Position numbers and translations under genes: made by a program. The notes under the pieces were generated by a model. The model was given only the letters and a program-made list of their open reading frames with translations, did not search any database and was not told the origin of the DNA. From Hoeflea sp. (lineage in GTDB: Bacteria > Pseudomonadota > Alphaproteobacteria > Rhizobiales > Rhizobiaceae), in the NCBI GenBank assembly GCA_019084245.1, contig JAHRFE010000027.1, forward strand, positions 310,001 through 374,000: 64,000 bases of DNA, in the 5' to 3' direction. Positions 1 to 9,536 of the stretch are shown one piece after another (positions within the stretch are counted from its first letter, which is position 1; each line of letters opens with the position of its first letter).

Positions 1-444
1 ATGCAGCGGCCCGTCGGTGCCGCGCCAGCCGTCCTCGCCGCCGACCCCGCCGTTCTGGTGCGAAGTTTCCATGCGCTTGAAATAGGGCAGCACATCGGCG
101 AATGACCAGCCCGTGGCGCCCTGGTCAGCCCAGTGGTTGAAGTCTTCCGCGTGCCCGCGCACGAACACCATGCCGTTGATCGAGGACGAGCCGCCGATCA
201 CCTTGCCGCGCGGCGCGGCGAGCCGCCTGTTGCCCAGATGCGGCTCCGGCTCGGTCGAGTAGCCCCAGTCATAGATCCCCATGTTCATCGGGTAGGAGAG
301 TGCTGCCGGCATCTGGATGAACGGCCCGAAATCCGAACCGCCATGCTCGATGACCATCACCGAATGCTTGCCGTCCTCGCTCAGCCGCGCGGCCATCGCC
401 GACCCCGCCGAGCCCGCGCCGATGATGACGAAATCTGCTTGCAT
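1..444 (-). CDS. betA: Choline dehydrogenase, N-terminal part (runs off the left edge)
   Basis: The visible 148 codons encode the N-terminus of a GMC-family flavoprotein that oxidises choline to betaine aldehyde. The ADP-binding motif [10 protein letters not shown] lies near residues 6-15, and the GMC signature [20 protein letters not shown] follows around residue 80, then ADFNHW-like sequence typical of BetA. The ATG at 444 is chosen over the one at 453 because AGGA sits eight bases upstream of it and E. coli BetA also begins M-Q-x-D. The gene is last in the betI-betC-betB-betA unit, 22 bp after betB. The catalytic C-terminal half is outside the window. Confidence 0.93.
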   Translation of the reverse strand, partial: MQADFVIIGAGSAGSAMAARLSEDGKHSVMVIEHGGSDFGPFIQMPAALSYPMNMGIYDWGYSTEPEPHLGNRRLAAPRGKVIGGSSSINGMVFVRGHAEDFNHWADQGATGWSFADVLPYFKRMETSHQNGGVGGEDGWRGTDGPLH

Positions 445-466
445 GTCAGTCATCCTGAATCGGCTC

Positions 467-1930
467 TCAATACGGGCTGTCGACCGGCCCGGTGGCCACG
501 TAGACGCTCTTGAGATGGGTGTAGTGCTCGATCGCGGCATGGCCGTTCTCGCGGCCGATGCCCGATTGCTTGACGCCGCCGAAGGGCGCCTCGACCGGGG
601 TGAGATTGTAGGTGTTGATCCAGGTCGTGCCCGCCTGCAGGTTTGAGATCACCCGGTGGGCGCGCGCCAGATCCGCGGTGAACACGCCGGCCGCCAGGCC
701 AAACTCGGTGTCATTGGCGCGGGCCACGGCTTCGTCCTCGTCGTCAAAGGCGAGCACGCTCATCACCGGCCCGAAGATTTCCTCGCGCGCGATCGTCATC
801 TTGTCGGTGACGTCGGAAAACACCGTCGGCTGGATCCAGGCGCCGTTCTCGAAGCCCTGCAGCTCCGGCACGCCGCCGCCGGTCAAAAGCCGCGCGCCCT
901 CGCGCTTGCCGGCCTCGATATAGCCCAGCACCTTGTCGCGCTGCGCGGTCGAGACCATCGGCCCCAGATGCGTGTCGGGATCGAGCGGATCGCCAATGCG
1001 GATCGCCTCGGTGCGGGCTTTCAGCCGGTCGAGGAAGCGGTCATACACGCCGCGCTGCACGAACACCCGGGTGCCGTTCGAGCAGATCTGTCCGGTCGAG
1101 TAGAAATTGCCGAGCATCGCGCCGCCGATGGCGCTTTCGATGTCGGCGTCGTCGAACACCAGGATCGGCGACTTGCCACCCAGTTCCATTGTCACGGACT
1201 TGATGCTCTGAGCCGCGCCCGCCAGCACCTTGGCGCCGGTCGGTACCGAGCCCGTGAGCGACACCTTGGCGATGCCGGAATGGCTCGCGAGAGCCGCGCC
1301 CACATCGCCGTAACCCTGCACCACGGCGAACAGGCCTGCCGGCAGGCCCGCATCGGCGAAGGCTTCGGCGAGCTTGAGCGCCGTCAGCGGCGTCATTTCG
1401 GACGGCTTGAAGATGAAGGCATTGCCGCAGGCGAGCGCCGGTGCGGATTTCCAGGCCGCGATCTGGATTGGATAGTTCCACGCGCCGATGCCCGCGCAGA
1501 TTCCCAGCGGTTCGCGCCGCGTGTAGACGAAGTCACCGCCAAGATCGATGTGCTCGCCGGTGATGGCCCCGGCAAGGCCGCCGAAATATTCGAGCGCGTC
1601 GGCGGCCGAGGCCGCGTCGGCGACGAGCGTCTCCTGGATTGCCTTGCCGGTGTCGAGCGTCTCGATGCGGCTGATCTCCGCGTTGCGCTCGCGCAGGATC
1701 TCAGCCGTGCGCAACAGGATCCGCCCGCGTTCGACGCCCTTGAGCCGAGCCCAAGCCGGTTGCGCCGCTTTCGCCGCCGCCACGGCCTGCTCGACGATCG
1801 CAGGCGTCGCCGAATGCAGCCGCGCATTCACCTCGCCGGTGGCCGGATAAATGCTCTCGATCACGGTGCCTGCGCTGTCTTCGACATAGGCGCCACCGAT
1901 GTGGTGGGAGGCGGGGGGCTGTACGGTCAT
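467..1930 (-). CDS. betB: Betaine aldehyde dehydrogenase
   Basis: This NAD(P)-dependent aldehyde dehydrogenase of 487 residues oxidises betaine aldehyde to glycine betaine, the second step after BetA. The general base lies in TMELGGKSP and the catalytic cysteine in [13 protein letters not shown], both canonical for the ALDH superfamily. The C-terminus contains [15 protein letters not shown], typical of BetB. The ATG at 1930 is preferred to 1942 because GGAG lies six bases ahead of it and the resulting length matches rhizobial BetB. It sits 23 bp after betC and 22 bp before betA, so it is almost certainly cotranscribed. Confidence 0.97.
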   Translation of the reverse strand: MTVQPPASHHIGGAYVEDSAGTVIESIYPATGEVNARLHSATPAIVEQAVAAAKAAQPAWARLKGVERGRILLRTAEILRERNAEISRIETLDTGKAIQETLVADAASAADALEYFGGLAGAITGEHIDLGGDFVYTRREPLGICAGIGAWNYPIQIAAWKSAPALACGNAFIFKPSEMTPLTALKLAEAFADAGLPAGLFAVVQGYGDVGAALASHSGIAKVSLTGSVPTGAKVLAGAAQSIKSVTMELGGKSPILVFDDADIESAIGGAMLGNFYSTGQICSNGTRVFVQRGVYDRFLDRLKARTEAIRIGDPLDPDTHLGPMVSTAQRDKVLGYIEAGKREGARLLTGGGVPELQGFENGAWIQPTVFSDVTDKMTIAREEIFGPVMSVLAFDDEDEAVARANDTEFGLAAGVFTADLARAHRVISNLQAGTTWINTYNLTPVEAPFGGVKQSGIGRENGHAAIEHYTHLKSVYVATGPVDSPY

Positions 1931-1953
1931 GATCTGCTCCATGGGTTTCCGGA

Positions 1954-3498
1954 CTATTCGCCGCGCGGAAACCGTTGTGATTCCTCAAGAATGTTGAGGT
2001 CCATGTGGTTGCGCATGTAGCGCTCCGACGCCTTCTGCAGCGGCTGGAAATCCCAGGGGTAGTAGCTGCCGTTTCGGAGCGCCTCGTAGACCACCCAGCG
2101 CCGCGCCTGGCTTTCGCGCACCTCGGAATCGTAGCGCCCCATGTCCCATTTCGCCCGGACACGGGCCATGAAGTCCGCCACAAGCTCGGCATGAGCCGGG
2201 TCGGTGGCAAGATTGTTGAGTTCCTCGGGATCGGCATCGAGATCGAACAGCAGCGGCGGGTCGAGTTCGCAGTGGCTGAACTTGTACTTGCCGTCGCGGA
2301 TCGCCACCAGCGGCGCCTGCGAGCCTTCCGCCGCATATTCCATCAGCACCGGCGCCGTGCGCGCCTCGCCCCGCATCGAGGGCAGCAGGCTTTCGCCATC
2401 GGTCCAGGGCGCGACGTCGGCAAGCGAGACCCCGGCGAGATCGGCCAGCGTCGGCGTGATGTCGAGATTGGAGGTCGGCTCCGAAACCAGCCGGCCTTCG
2501 CCCCCCGGGACGGCGATCATCAGCGGCACCCGCGACGAGCCGTCGAAAAAGCACATCTTGAACCACATGCCGCGTTCGCCCAGCATGTCGCCATGGTCGG
2601 AGCAGAACACCACGATGGTGTTGTCCGCCATGCGGGTGGCCTCGAGCGTTTCGAGAATGCCGCCGATCTTGTCGTCGAGATAGGAGATATTGGCGAAATA
2701 GGCCTGCCGCGAGCGGCGGACATTGTCTTGCGTGATGTCGAAGCGCTCGGAATCATTGGCCTTGTAGAGCCGCTGCGAATGCTGGTCCATCGCCTCATAG
2801 GGGATCGGCGCCACGCGCGGGGAAAGCTCGGCGCAGTCCTCGTAGAGATCCCAGTATTTCCTGCGCGCCACGTAGGGGTCGTGCGGATGGGTGAACGACA
2901 CCGTCAGCGCCCAGGGACGTGCATCGGCGTCCTCGCTCAGGCGCGACAGCTGGTGCAGCTTCTGGGTGGCGAAGAACGCCACCTCGTCGTCATATTCCAT
3001 CTGGTTGGAGATCTCGGCCACGCCCGCGCCGGTGACGGAACCGAGGTTGTGGTACCACCAGTCGATCCGCTCGCCCGGCTTGCGGTAATCCGGCGTCCAG
3101 CCGAAATCGGCCGGATAGATGTCGGTGGTCATCCGCTCCTCGAAGCCGTGCATCTGGTCGGGACCGACAAAATGCATCTTGCCCGACAGGCAGGTGTAAT
3201 AGCCCGCGCGGCGCAAATGATGCGCATAGGTCGGAATGTCGGAGGCGAACTCCGCCGCATTGTCATAGACCCGCGTGCGCCGCGGCAATTGTCCCGACAT
3301 GAACGAGGCGCGGCCGGGCGCGCAGAGCGGCGAGGCGGTGTAGTTGGCGGCAAACCGCGTCGAGCGGGCGGCGAGCCTCTTCAGGTTCGGCGCATGCAGG
3401 AAGTCCGCCGGCCCATCTGGAAACAGGGTTCCGTTGAGCTGGTCGACCATGATAATGAGAATGTTGGGGCGGGCGTCCGCGGGCTTGGCCGTGCTCAT
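1954..3498 (-). CDS. betC: Choline-sulfatase
   Basis: A 514-residue type I sulfatase that hydrolyses choline-O-sulfate to choline and sulfate, supplying BetA. The N-terminus [12 protein letters not shown] carries a metal-binding aspartate. C59-A-P-G-R is the formylglycine signature in which the cysteine is converted to the catalytic residue. [12 protein letters not shown] and [12 protein letters not shown] match conserved sulfatase metal and substrate segments. The extended C-terminal tail is characteristic of choline sulfatases. The start codon overlaps the betI stop codon in an ATGA arrangement, implying translational coupling. Confidence 0.97.
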   Translation of the reverse strand: MSTAKPADARPNILIIMVDQLNGTLFPDGPADFLHAPNLKRLAARSTRFAANYTASPLCAPGRASFMSGQLPRRTRVYDNAAEFASDIPTYAHHLRRAGYYTCLSGKMHFVGPDQMHGFEERMTTDIYPADFGWTPDYRKPGERIDWWYHNLGSVTGAGVAEISNQMEYDDEVAFFATQKLHQLSRLSEDADARPWALTVSFTHPHDPYVARRKYWDLYEDCAELSPRVAPIPYEAMDQHSQRLYKANDSERFDITQDNVRRSRQAYFANISYLDDKIGGILETLEATRMADNTIVVFCSDHGDMLGERGMWFKMCFFDGSSRVPLMIAVPGGEGRLVSEPTSNLDITPTLADLAGVSLADVAPWTDGESLLPSMRGEARTAPVLMEYAAEGSQAPLVAIRDGKYKFSHCELDPPLLFDLDADPEELNNLATDPAHAELVADFMARVRAKWDMGRYDSEVRESQARRWVVYEALRNGSYYPWDFQPLQKASERYMRNHMDLNILEESQRFPRGE

Positions 3499-4088
3499 AC
3501 TGTCCTCCTCCGGATATCCGACAATTGCGTCTCGATATGGTCCTCGACCAGCGCCACCGCATCGTGGCGCGCAGGGCCCGTGCCCAGCGCCTTGCGGATG
3601 TAAAGCCCGTCGATCATCGCCGCCGCGCCCTCGGCAATGCGTTGCCCGTCGCTTTCTCCGGCGAGCGGGCTCAATCCGCTCATCAGATTGGAATGCAGCC
3701 TGCGAGCATAGATCGACAAAAGCCGCCTGATCTCCGGCGCGCGGTGCGCATCGACATAAAACGCGAGCCAGGCGGCCACCACCTCGTCGGAAAACTGCTT
3801 GTCGGAAAAGCTCACCGCGATGATCGCCGAAACCCGCGCGCGATTGCTCCCGGCGGCTTTCAGCGCCTGTTCGGCGTCACCCCTGAGTTCGCGCAACAGC
3901 GCGCGGACGGATTCCGTGATCAGCTGTTCCTTGGAGCCGAAATAGTGATGCGCCAGCGCGGCCGAGACCCCGGCGCGTCCGGCGATGTCCGACATCGTCA
4001 CATCCATCGAGCCGCGCGCCCCGATGGCCTCGATGGCAGCGTCGGTCAGCGCCTTGCGGCGAATTGGCTCCATGCCGATTTTTGGCAT
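3495..4088 (-). CDS. betI: TetR-family choline-responsive repressor
   Basis: BetI represses the choline-glycine betaine genes, and choline relieves the repression. The TetR helix-turn-helix spans roughly residues 10-55, including [24 protein letters not shown]. The start at 4088 ([11 protein letters not shown]) is preferred over an upstream in-frame ATG at 4124 because E. coli BetI begins MPKLGMQ and GGAG lies about ten bases upstream. The stop overlaps the betC start by four bases. A perfect 8-bp inverted repeat at 4153-4172 upstream is the likely operator, so the gene is probably autoregulated. Confidence 0.95.
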   Translation of the reverse strand: MPKIGMEPIRRKALTDAAIEAIGARGSMDVTMSDIAGRAGVSAALAHHYFGSKEQLITESVRALLRELRGDAEQALKAAGSNRARVSAIIAVSFSDKQFSDEVVAAWLAFYVDAHRAPEIRRLLSIYARRLHSNLMSGLSPLAGESDGQRIAEGAAAMIDGLYIRKALGTGPARHDAVALVEDHIETQLSDIRRRTV

Positions 4089-4152
4089 CGTCAGGTCTCC
4101 CGGGGGCAGGATCGCGTGTCGCAAAAATACGAAACGAAATCACAGTCTATTT

Positions 4153-4172
4153 TTGATTGAGCAGTCAATCAA
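4153..4172. promoter_or_regulatory. Probable BetI operator upstream of betICBA
   Basis: The sequence ttgattga-gcag-tcaatcaa is a perfect inverted repeat with 8-bp arms and a 4-bp centre, 65 bp upstream of the betI start. It resembles the TTGATTGA-N4-TCAATCAA type of site known for BetI repressors. The assignment is by symmetry, resemblance and location; binding is inferred. Confidence 0.8.
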
Positions 4173-4240
4173 TGAAAAACTCAAGGCGGTTTTCAGGCAT
4201 TGGTCGGGCGGGCCGGGGCCAGGCTTACATGGGGCCTGGC

Positions 4241-5275
4241 TTACGGGGGCCCGGCCTGGAGATTCTCCGTGTCCTCGGTCACGGCCGGAACGCCGGTGGC
4301 GATTACCGTTTCGCCGACTGGCGCCGGCGAGACCGCCCGCTCCGGAGCGCGCAGTTCGCGGTAGCCGATATAGAGGCCGGCGCCGATGATCATCGTCATG
4401 CCGGCCAGCGTGTTCAGGCTCGGCACCTCGCCCCAGAAGAACCAGGCCGCCGTCGCGGCGAACGGCAGATAGGCATAGTCGAACGGGGCGATCAGGCTGG
4501 CATTGGCCACCTGGTAGGCGCGGCTCAAAAGGATGTAGCCGGTCATACCCACCACGCCCAGCAGCGCGAGGTCAGCCATCTGCGCAACGTCCGGCACGAT
4601 GAATTCGAGCCTGAGGTGATGGAACTCCGGCCCCATCGGCACCAGCGCATTGACCAGCCAGCCCAGCGGCCAGATCATGACCCCGGACCCGCCGATGGTC
4701 CACAGGCCCATGGTCAGGCTGCTTTCACCGTCTCCCACCCGCCGCGTCAGGATCATCGAGGCGGCGTAGGACAGGGCGCAGAACAGGGGCAAGAGCGCCA
4801 CCCACTGAAAACTCTCCTGGCCGGGCGCCATGGCCAGCATCACTCCCGCAAAGCCCACCATCAGAGCCACGATCCGGTGAATGCCCATCCGTTCGCCCAG
4901 GAACAGCGCCGCCAGGATGCCGATGAACAGCGGTGCCGAGAAGAAGATGGTGGACACTTCCGCGAGCGGCATGAACGGAAACGCCGCATAGAACATCGCA
5001 AATCCCGCGGTCAGCAGGAACGCCCGCAGCAGGTGGATCGGCCACAGCTTCGTATAGATCCGGTGATTGCCGCCAAGCCAGACGATCAGCGGCGCCAGCA
5101 CCAGGATCGAGATGCAGGCGCGCACGAAGATCAGCATCCACAAGGGCTGCGCCCCGAGCAGGTCCTTGATCAGCAGGTCCTGCCCGACAAAGCACCAGGC
5201 GCCGCCCAGCACGCAGGCAATGCCTTCAAGCGGCCGCGACGACTGGGCGGGTGCTGCGGCGGCGACGGCTGTCAT
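4241..5275 (-). CDS. EamA/DMT-family transporter
   Basis: A 344-residue polytopic membrane protein with about ten hydrophobic segments, arranged as two EamA repeats in the drug/metabolite transporter style (for example AGFAMFYAAFPFMPLAEVSTIFFSAP in the first half, broken by short loops). The substrate cannot be deduced. The ATG at 5275 is chosen because GGGGG lies about eight bases upstream; an in-frame ATG also occurs at 5296. It is read towards betI but has its own start region, so it is probably not part of the bet operon. Many relatives are annotated as S-adenosylmethionine or riboflavin transporters, which I cannot distinguish here. Confidence 0.85.
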   Translation of the reverse strand: MTAVAAAAPAQSSRPLEGIACVLGGAWCFVGQDLLIKDLLGAQPLWMLIFVRACISILVLAPLIVWLGGNHRIYTKLWPIHLLRAFLLTAGFAMFYAAFPFMPLAEVSTIFFSAPLFIGILAALFLGERMGIHRIVALMVGFAGVMLAMAPGQESFQWVALLPLFCALSYAASMILTRRVGDGESSLTMGLWTIGGSGVMIWPLGWLVNALVPMGPEFHHLRLEFIVPDVAQMADLALLGVVGMTGYILLSRAYQVANASLIAPFDYAYLPFAATAAWFFWGEVPSLNTLAGMTMIIGAGLYIGYRELRAPERAVSPAPVGETVIATGVPAVTEDTENLQAGPP

Positions 5276-5583
5276 TGTGCATGCCCCCGATTTCATCTGT
5301 TTGACTGCAAACGGCGCCGGAGACGCGCTCCTCTGCGCGGCCGGCGTGACCCCTCAAGACCCATGCAGGATTTTGAACCGTCGTGCGCGTCTGTCCGCGA
5401 CACCGGATCCGAAATGTGCCCGCCAGACTGAGTGCCACGCGATCGGCCGGGCGCGTGGCGCCAGGTCCGGCAGGCATCCATGGACGTGCCGCCGTCTTCC
5501 CCGACTGCACCAATGCTGACAAAAACCGACAGCATCGGGCTGCTAGGCTGCGGCCTCGATCAACCCCTGTCAGGATACCTGTC

Positions 5584-6192
5584 ATGCTTACCCTCTATCA
5601 TGCGCCGCACTCCCGCTCGTCCCGCATCGTCCGCCTGCTCGATGAGTTGGGCGTTCTCGACCAGGTCGAGATCCGTATTGTCGGGATCGCCCGCCATGAC
5701 GGCTCGGGCGGCGCCGATCCGGCCAATCCGCATCCCGAAGGCAAGGTGCCGCTTCTGGTCCATGACGGCGTCGAGATCTGGGAATCGAGCGCCATCATTC
5801 TCTATCTCACCGAGCTTTTCCCCGATGCCGGCCTCGGCCGTCCGATCGGGCATCCCGAGCGGGGACCCTATCTGAGCTGGCTCGCCTGGTATGGCGACGT
5901 GATGGAGCCCGTCATGGTGTTCAAGCTCTCGGGCCTTTCGCACCCCAGTCTCGACGCCACGTTCCGCGGTGTCGACGAGATGACCGCGCGGCTTTCCGGC
6001 CAGCTGTCGAGGACGCCCTACATTCTGGGCGACGCCTTTTCCGCCGCCGACCTGCTGCTGGGCTCGACCTTCGTCTGGCTTCCGGACGCAACGCCGGACC
6101 TGCCCGAAATCAGGGACTGGATGACGCGCTGCGAGGCCCGGCCTTCGGCAGCCCGGCTGGTAGCCTATGACCAGGCGCATTCTGCGGCCTGA
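5584..6192 (+). CDS. Glutathione S-transferase family protein
   Basis: A 202-residue soluble protein with an N-terminal thioredoxin-fold GST domain (MLTLYHAPHSRSSRIVRLLDELG; then GKVPLLVHDGVEIWESSAIILYLTE, which contains the E-S glutathione-binding pair) and an all-helical C-terminal domain. The family conjugates glutathione to electrophiles or reduces disulfides; the substrate is unknown. The start is the ATG that places the beta-1 strand at the N-terminus. It converges on the L,D-transpeptidase gene across a strong hairpin at 6215-6253. Confidence 0.92.
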   Translation: MLTLYHAPHSRSSRIVRLLDELGVLDQVEIRIVGIARHDGSGGADPANPHPEGKVPLLVHDGVEIWESSAIILYLTELFPDAGLGRPIGHPERGPYLSWLAWYGDVMEPVMVFKLSGLSHPSLDATFRGVDEMTARLSGQLSRTPYILGDAFSAADLLLGSTFVWLPDATPDLPEIRDWMTRCEARPSAARLVAYDQAHSAA

Positions 6193-6214
6193 GCCACCAC
6201 CGCCGCTGCCGGAC

Positions 6215-6253
6215 GGCGCCTGCGTGACGCAATTTGGGCGTCCCGCAGGCGCC
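6215..6253. terminator. Hairpin between convergent genes, probable bidirectional terminator
   Basis: A 16-bp stem with one mismatch (6215-6230 against 6238-6253) and a 7-nt loop aatttgg lies between the GST gene on the plus strand and the L,D-transpeptidase gene on the minus strand. No long T tract follows on either side, so intrinsic termination is inferred from stem strength and position. Confidence 0.6.
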
Positions 6254-6266
6254 GCCCCGGCGAATC

Positions 6267-6959
6267 TCAGGTAAGGCCGACCGACAGCGCGCTGTTGGAT
6301 TGCAGCACGATCACCTTGGCGCGGTGGCGCACCCGTTCATACAGATCGATGATGTCCTGGTTGAGCAGCCGGATGCAGCCCGAGGAGACCGCCTGGCCGA
6401 TCGAATGGGCTTCCGGGTTGCCGTGAATCCGGTAGAGCGTATCCTCGCCATTGTCGAACAGATAGAGCGCCCGGGCGCCGAGCGGGTTCATCAGCCCCGG
6501 CTCCATGCCGCCATTGGCGACGGAGTAGGGTTCGAGTTCCGGGTTGCGCACCACCATCTCGTCGGGCGCTTTCCAGGTCGGCCACTTGCGCTTGTATTGC
6601 ATGACTGCCGCGCCGCCCCAGGAGAAGCCCTGCTGGCCGACACCGACGCCATACCGCATGGCGGTGCCGCCGTCCTCGACCAGGTGCAGGTAGAACGTGC
6701 TGGTGTCGATGATGATGGTGCCGGGCACCTCTCCGGGAAACGGATTGGACACGCGCTGGCGCCAGAAGCGTTCCGGCACGACGCCCCGCGGCACTGCAGG
6801 GATAGCATAGCCCTCATCCAGCACCGGGCCGTAATATGCTGGCATCACCGGCGGCTGTGGTTCGACGGGAGGGGCGGGCAGCTCGCGGCTGCCGATCGAG
6901 GTGCAGCCGGAAAGTGCGGCGACGGAGGCCGCACCGAGGAAAATGCGTCGGGTAATCAT
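6267..6959 (-). CDS. L,D-transpeptidase (YkuD/ErfK family), probable lipoprotein
   Basis: A 230-residue exported peptidoglycan cross-linking or anchoring enzyme. The N-terminus has an Arg-Arg stretch, a hydrophobic segment and the lipobox ALSGC near residue 19, suggesting a lipoprotein. The YkuD domain starts near GTIIIDTSTFYLHLVEDGG and ends with IHGNPEAHSIGQAVSSGCIR, which holds the catalytic His and Cys. Rhizobial relatives use the same SSGCIR version of the SHGC motif. The likely role is forming 3-3 crosslinks or attaching outer-membrane proteins to the wall. Confidence 0.92.
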   Translation of the reverse strand: MITRRIFLGAASVAALSGCTSIGSRELPAPPVEPQPPVMPAYYGPVLDEGYAIPAVPRGVVPERFWRQRVSNPFPGEVPGTIIIDTSTFYLHLVEDGGTAMRYGVGVGQQGFSWGGAAVMQYKRKWPTWKAPDEMVVRNPELEPYSVANGGMEPGLMNPLGARALYLFDNGEDTLYRIHGNPEAHSIGQAVSSGCIRLLNQDIIDLYERVRHRAKVIVLQSNSALSVGLT

Positions 6960-7013
6960 GATGGTAGTCCTTTGAGGCTGAAGGGAACAGGGCGGTACAA
7001 GGCCCGGATTCGG

Positions 7014-7355
7014 TCAGCCCGTACGCGGAGGTCTGAACAGTCTAGAACGCCACAGACCGCCTGCGGTTCCATCGAGCACCCTGTCAAAAACTCTGCCTGA
7101 GCCTTCCATGCCGATGGCGAGCCGTTCCGGGACATAGCCCAGGTCAAGGGCGCAACTTGACCAGGCCACGGCGCCGCGCTGGCAACGCTTGGAGGGATGA
7201 GTTGCTGCTTTGGGATTGGTCACAGCGCCGGACCAGGTCAAATTCACTGGCTGCAACAGCTGTGCCGCCTGCGCCGAAAACCCGCGCGCAAACGGCCCCG
7301 TCACGGCAAGGGTGAGGGTCAGAAAAAACAGGAAAAGGGCGCGTCGCATGAACAT
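7014..7355 (-). CDS. Hypothetical small exported protein
   Basis: I do not recognise a family. The 113-residue product begins MFMRRALFLFFLTLTLAVTGPF, a convincing signal peptide with likely cleavage after the AQAA segment. The mature part has two cysteines about ten residues apart (SKRC and SSCAL) and a basic, proline-rich C-terminus. A second start six bases downstream (7349) is equally possible. The clear signal peptide is the main reason to call it; it could also be a chance open frame in GC-rich DNA. Confidence 0.45.
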   Translation of the reverse strand: MFMRRALFLFFLTLTLAVTGPFARGFSAQAAQLLQPVNLTWSGAVTNPKAATHPSKRCQRGAVAWSSCALDLGYVPERLAIGMEGSGRVFDRVLDGTAGGLWRSRLFRPPRTG

Positions 7356-7602
7356 GCCGAGGTTCTTACCCGCAAGTGTGGCCATTTCCAGCCGCAATCG
7401 TCTGATCCCGATCAAGTTTTGGTGAGGAGGAGGCGCTGAGCCGCGTGTCCCCGCTTGGCGGGGTCATTCGTCGGTTTGCTGCCCCGGCGCCCGGCCTGGA
7501 TAGGGTCTCCCGGGTGCTTGACGGCTCCGTTCACCTCTTTACAAAGCTGCTGGCGCGCTCAAGACTGCGCCAGCACAGACAAGTTTTACGGAGACGCCTT
7601 TC

Positions 7603-8769
7603 ATGACCGCCTGCATTATCGGTTGGGCCCACACGCCCTTTGGAAAACTGGCCGACGAGACCGTCGAAAGCCTGGTCACGAAAGTGGCGCGCGAGGCGAT
7701 CGAACATGCAGGCCTTGAGGCCTCCGATATCGACGAAATCTATCTGGGGCACTTCAACGCGGGGTTCTCGGCACAGGATTTCACCGCAAGCCTGGTGCTG
7801 CAGGCCGATGACGCCTTCCGCTTCAAGCCGGCGACGCGGGTGGAAAACGCCTGCGCCACAGGCTCCGCCGCCGTGCACCAGGGCATCAAGGCCATTCGCG
7901 CCGGCGCCGCACGCCGGGTTCTGGTCGTCGGCGTCGAGCAGATGACCACGACGCCGGGGCCTGAGATCGGCGCCAATCTGCTCAAAGCCTCCTATCTGCC
8001 CGAGGATGGTGACACGCCCGCGGGCTTTGCCGGCGTCTTCGGCAAGATCGCCGACGGCTATTTCCAGAAATATGGCGACCAGTCCGATGGCCTCGCGGCG
8101 ATTGCCGCCAAGAACCACAGGAACGGCGTCGAAAACCCCTGGGCGCAGATGCGCAAGGATCTGGGTTTTGAGTTCTGCCGCGCCGAGAGCGACAAGAACC
8201 CTTACGTCGCGGGACCGCTCAAGCGCACCGATTGCTCGCTGGTCTCCGATGGCGCGGCGGCCATCGTGCTGGCCGATGTCGCCACCGCCATGCAGGCGCC
8301 GCGCGCCATCCTGTTCCGCGCCGCCGAACACGTGCAGGATTTCCTGCCGATGTCCAAGCGCGACATTCTGAGTTTCGAAGGCTGTGAACTGGGCTGGAAA
8401 CGGGCCTTTGCCAATTCCGGCACCTCGCTCGACGATCTCTCTTTCGTCGAAACCCATGACTGCTTCACCATCGCCGAACTGATCGAATACGAGGCGATGG
8501 GGCTCGCCAAGCCCGGGCAGGGCGGGGCGCTCGCCATGAGCGGCGAGACCGCGAAGGACGGCCGCCTGCCGGTCAATCCCTCGGGTGGGCTCAAGGCCAA
8601 GGGCCACCCGATCGGCGCCACCGGCGTGTCGATGCATGTGCTTTCCTCGATGCAGCTTGCCGGCGAGGCCGGCGGCATCCAGGTCAAGGACGCCAAGCTC
8701 GGCGGCATCTTCAACATGGGCGGCGCCGCGGTCGCCAACTACGTCTCCATCCTCGAGCGGATCCGGTGA
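7603..8769 (+). CDS. Thiolase-family protein (acetyl-CoA acetyltransferase-like)
   Basis: A 388-residue thiolase-fold protein. The nucleophilic cysteine lies in RVENACATGSAAVHQG (about residue 88) and the catalytic histidine in KAKGHPIGATGVSMH. The C-terminal segment reads GGIFNMGGAAVANY where typical degradative thiolases have a second catalytic cysteine in CxGGG, so the general acid/base cysteine appears to be missing. This resembles SCP2-type or lipid-transfer thiolases. Its stop overlaps the start of the adjacent SDR gene by four bases (GTGA), so the two probably act in one fatty-acyl or steroid-like degradation step. Confidence 0.9.
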   Translation: MTACIIGWAHTPFGKLADETVESLVTKVAREAIEHAGLEASDIDEIYLGHFNAGFSAQDFTASLVLQADDAFRFKPATRVENACATGSAAVHQGIKAIRAGAARRVLVVGVEQMTTTPGPEIGANLLKASYLPEDGDTPAGFAGVFGKIADGYFQKYGDQSDGLAAIAAKNHRNGVENPWAQMRKDLGFEFCRAESDKNPYVAGPLKRTDCSLVSDGAAAIVLADVATAMQAPRAILFRAAEHVQDFLPMSKRDILSFEGCELGWKRAFANSGTSLDDLSFVETHDCFTIAELIEYEAMGLAKPGQGGALAMSGETAKDGRLPVNPSGGLKAKGHPIGATGVSMHVLSSMQLAGEAGGIQVKDAKLGGIFNMGGAAVANYVSILERIR

Positions 8770-9536
8770 GCCAGGGCCTCGTCGCCCATCGCATCGCCGG
8801 CCACATCGTGGTCACCGGCGGTGCGTCGGGCATTGGCGAGGTCACCGTTCTGGCGCTGATCGATAATGGCGCCGCCGTCACAATTCTCGACGCCAGCGCC
8901 GATGCCATCTCCCGCACTGAGGAGCGGCTGGAGGGCGAGGATGTGCTGGCGCTCGTCTGTGACGTGACCGACGAGGAGGAGGTGGCCGACTGCCTTTCCC
9001 AGGCGGTCGGAGCCTTCGGGCCGGTCACCGGCCTCGTCAATTGCGCCGGCATCGCCCGCGACATTCCGGCGGAAAAGACCAGCGCCGAGATGTTCCGTGA
9101 GATCCTCGATGTCAATCTGACCGGCAGCTTCATCCTCTGCCGCGCCTGCCTCGACCAGATGGGCGACACGCTGGCCATCGTCAATCTGGCCTCCGCCTCG
9201 GGGATCAGGGCCAATGCCGGAAGTGTCGCCTATGGCGCGTCGAAGGCCGGCGTCATCCTGATGAGCCAGGTGCTTGCCAATGAATGGGGCGCCAGCGGCG
9301 TCCGCGTCAATGTCGTGGCCCCCGGTCCGGTCGACACGCCGCTGATTTCGGGTCTTCACACGGTCGAGGACCGCAAGCGCTGGACCGCGCAGATCCCGCT
9401 GCGCCGCTACGCCCGCCCCGAGGAAATCGCCGACGCCATCCTGTTCCTGCTCTCGCCCGCAGCCAGCTACATCAACGGCCAGGTGCTGACCGTTGATGGC
9501 GGGTTTTCGTCTTCGGGGATCATTGCCGGGCGGTGA
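8766..9536 (+). CDS. Short-chain dehydrogenase/reductase
   Basis: A 256-residue classical SDR. The NAD(P)-binding motif TGGASGIG is near residue 18, the catalytic serine in NLASASG, and the Tyr-Lys pair in YGASKAG. The C-terminus PAASYINGQVLTVDGG is typical of FabG-like enzymes. The GTG start overlaps the thiolase stop, showing translational coupling. Together the pair could catalyse a 3-hydroxyacyl-CoA oxidation followed by thiolysis; the substrate is not determinable. Confidence 0.92.
   Translation: MSQGLVAHRIAGHIVVTGGASGIGEVTVLALIDNGAAVTILDASADAISRTEERLEGEDVLALVCDVTDEEEVADCLSQAVGAFGPVTGLVNCAGIARDIPAEKTSAEMFREILDVNLTGSFILCRACLDQMGDTLAIVNLASASGIRANAGSVAYGASKAGVILMSQVLANEWGASGVRVNVVAPGPVDTPLISGLHTVEDRKRWTAQIPLRRYARPEEIADAILFLLSPAASYINGQVLTVDGGFSSSGIIAGR

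Noticed and set aside
656-2020. Long open frame antisense to betB
   Set aside because: It is a mirror of betB in GC-rich codons; the product is Arg/His/Gly-rich and shows no domain, and betB is clearly the real gene.
2005-3603. Long open frame antisense to betC
   Set aside because: Same effect of codon bias opposite a well-supported gene; no recognisable motif.
7531-8637. Minus-strand open frame opposite the thiolase
   Set aside because: The thiolase has catalytic motifs and a coupled neighbour; the antisense product looks like random GC-rich translation.
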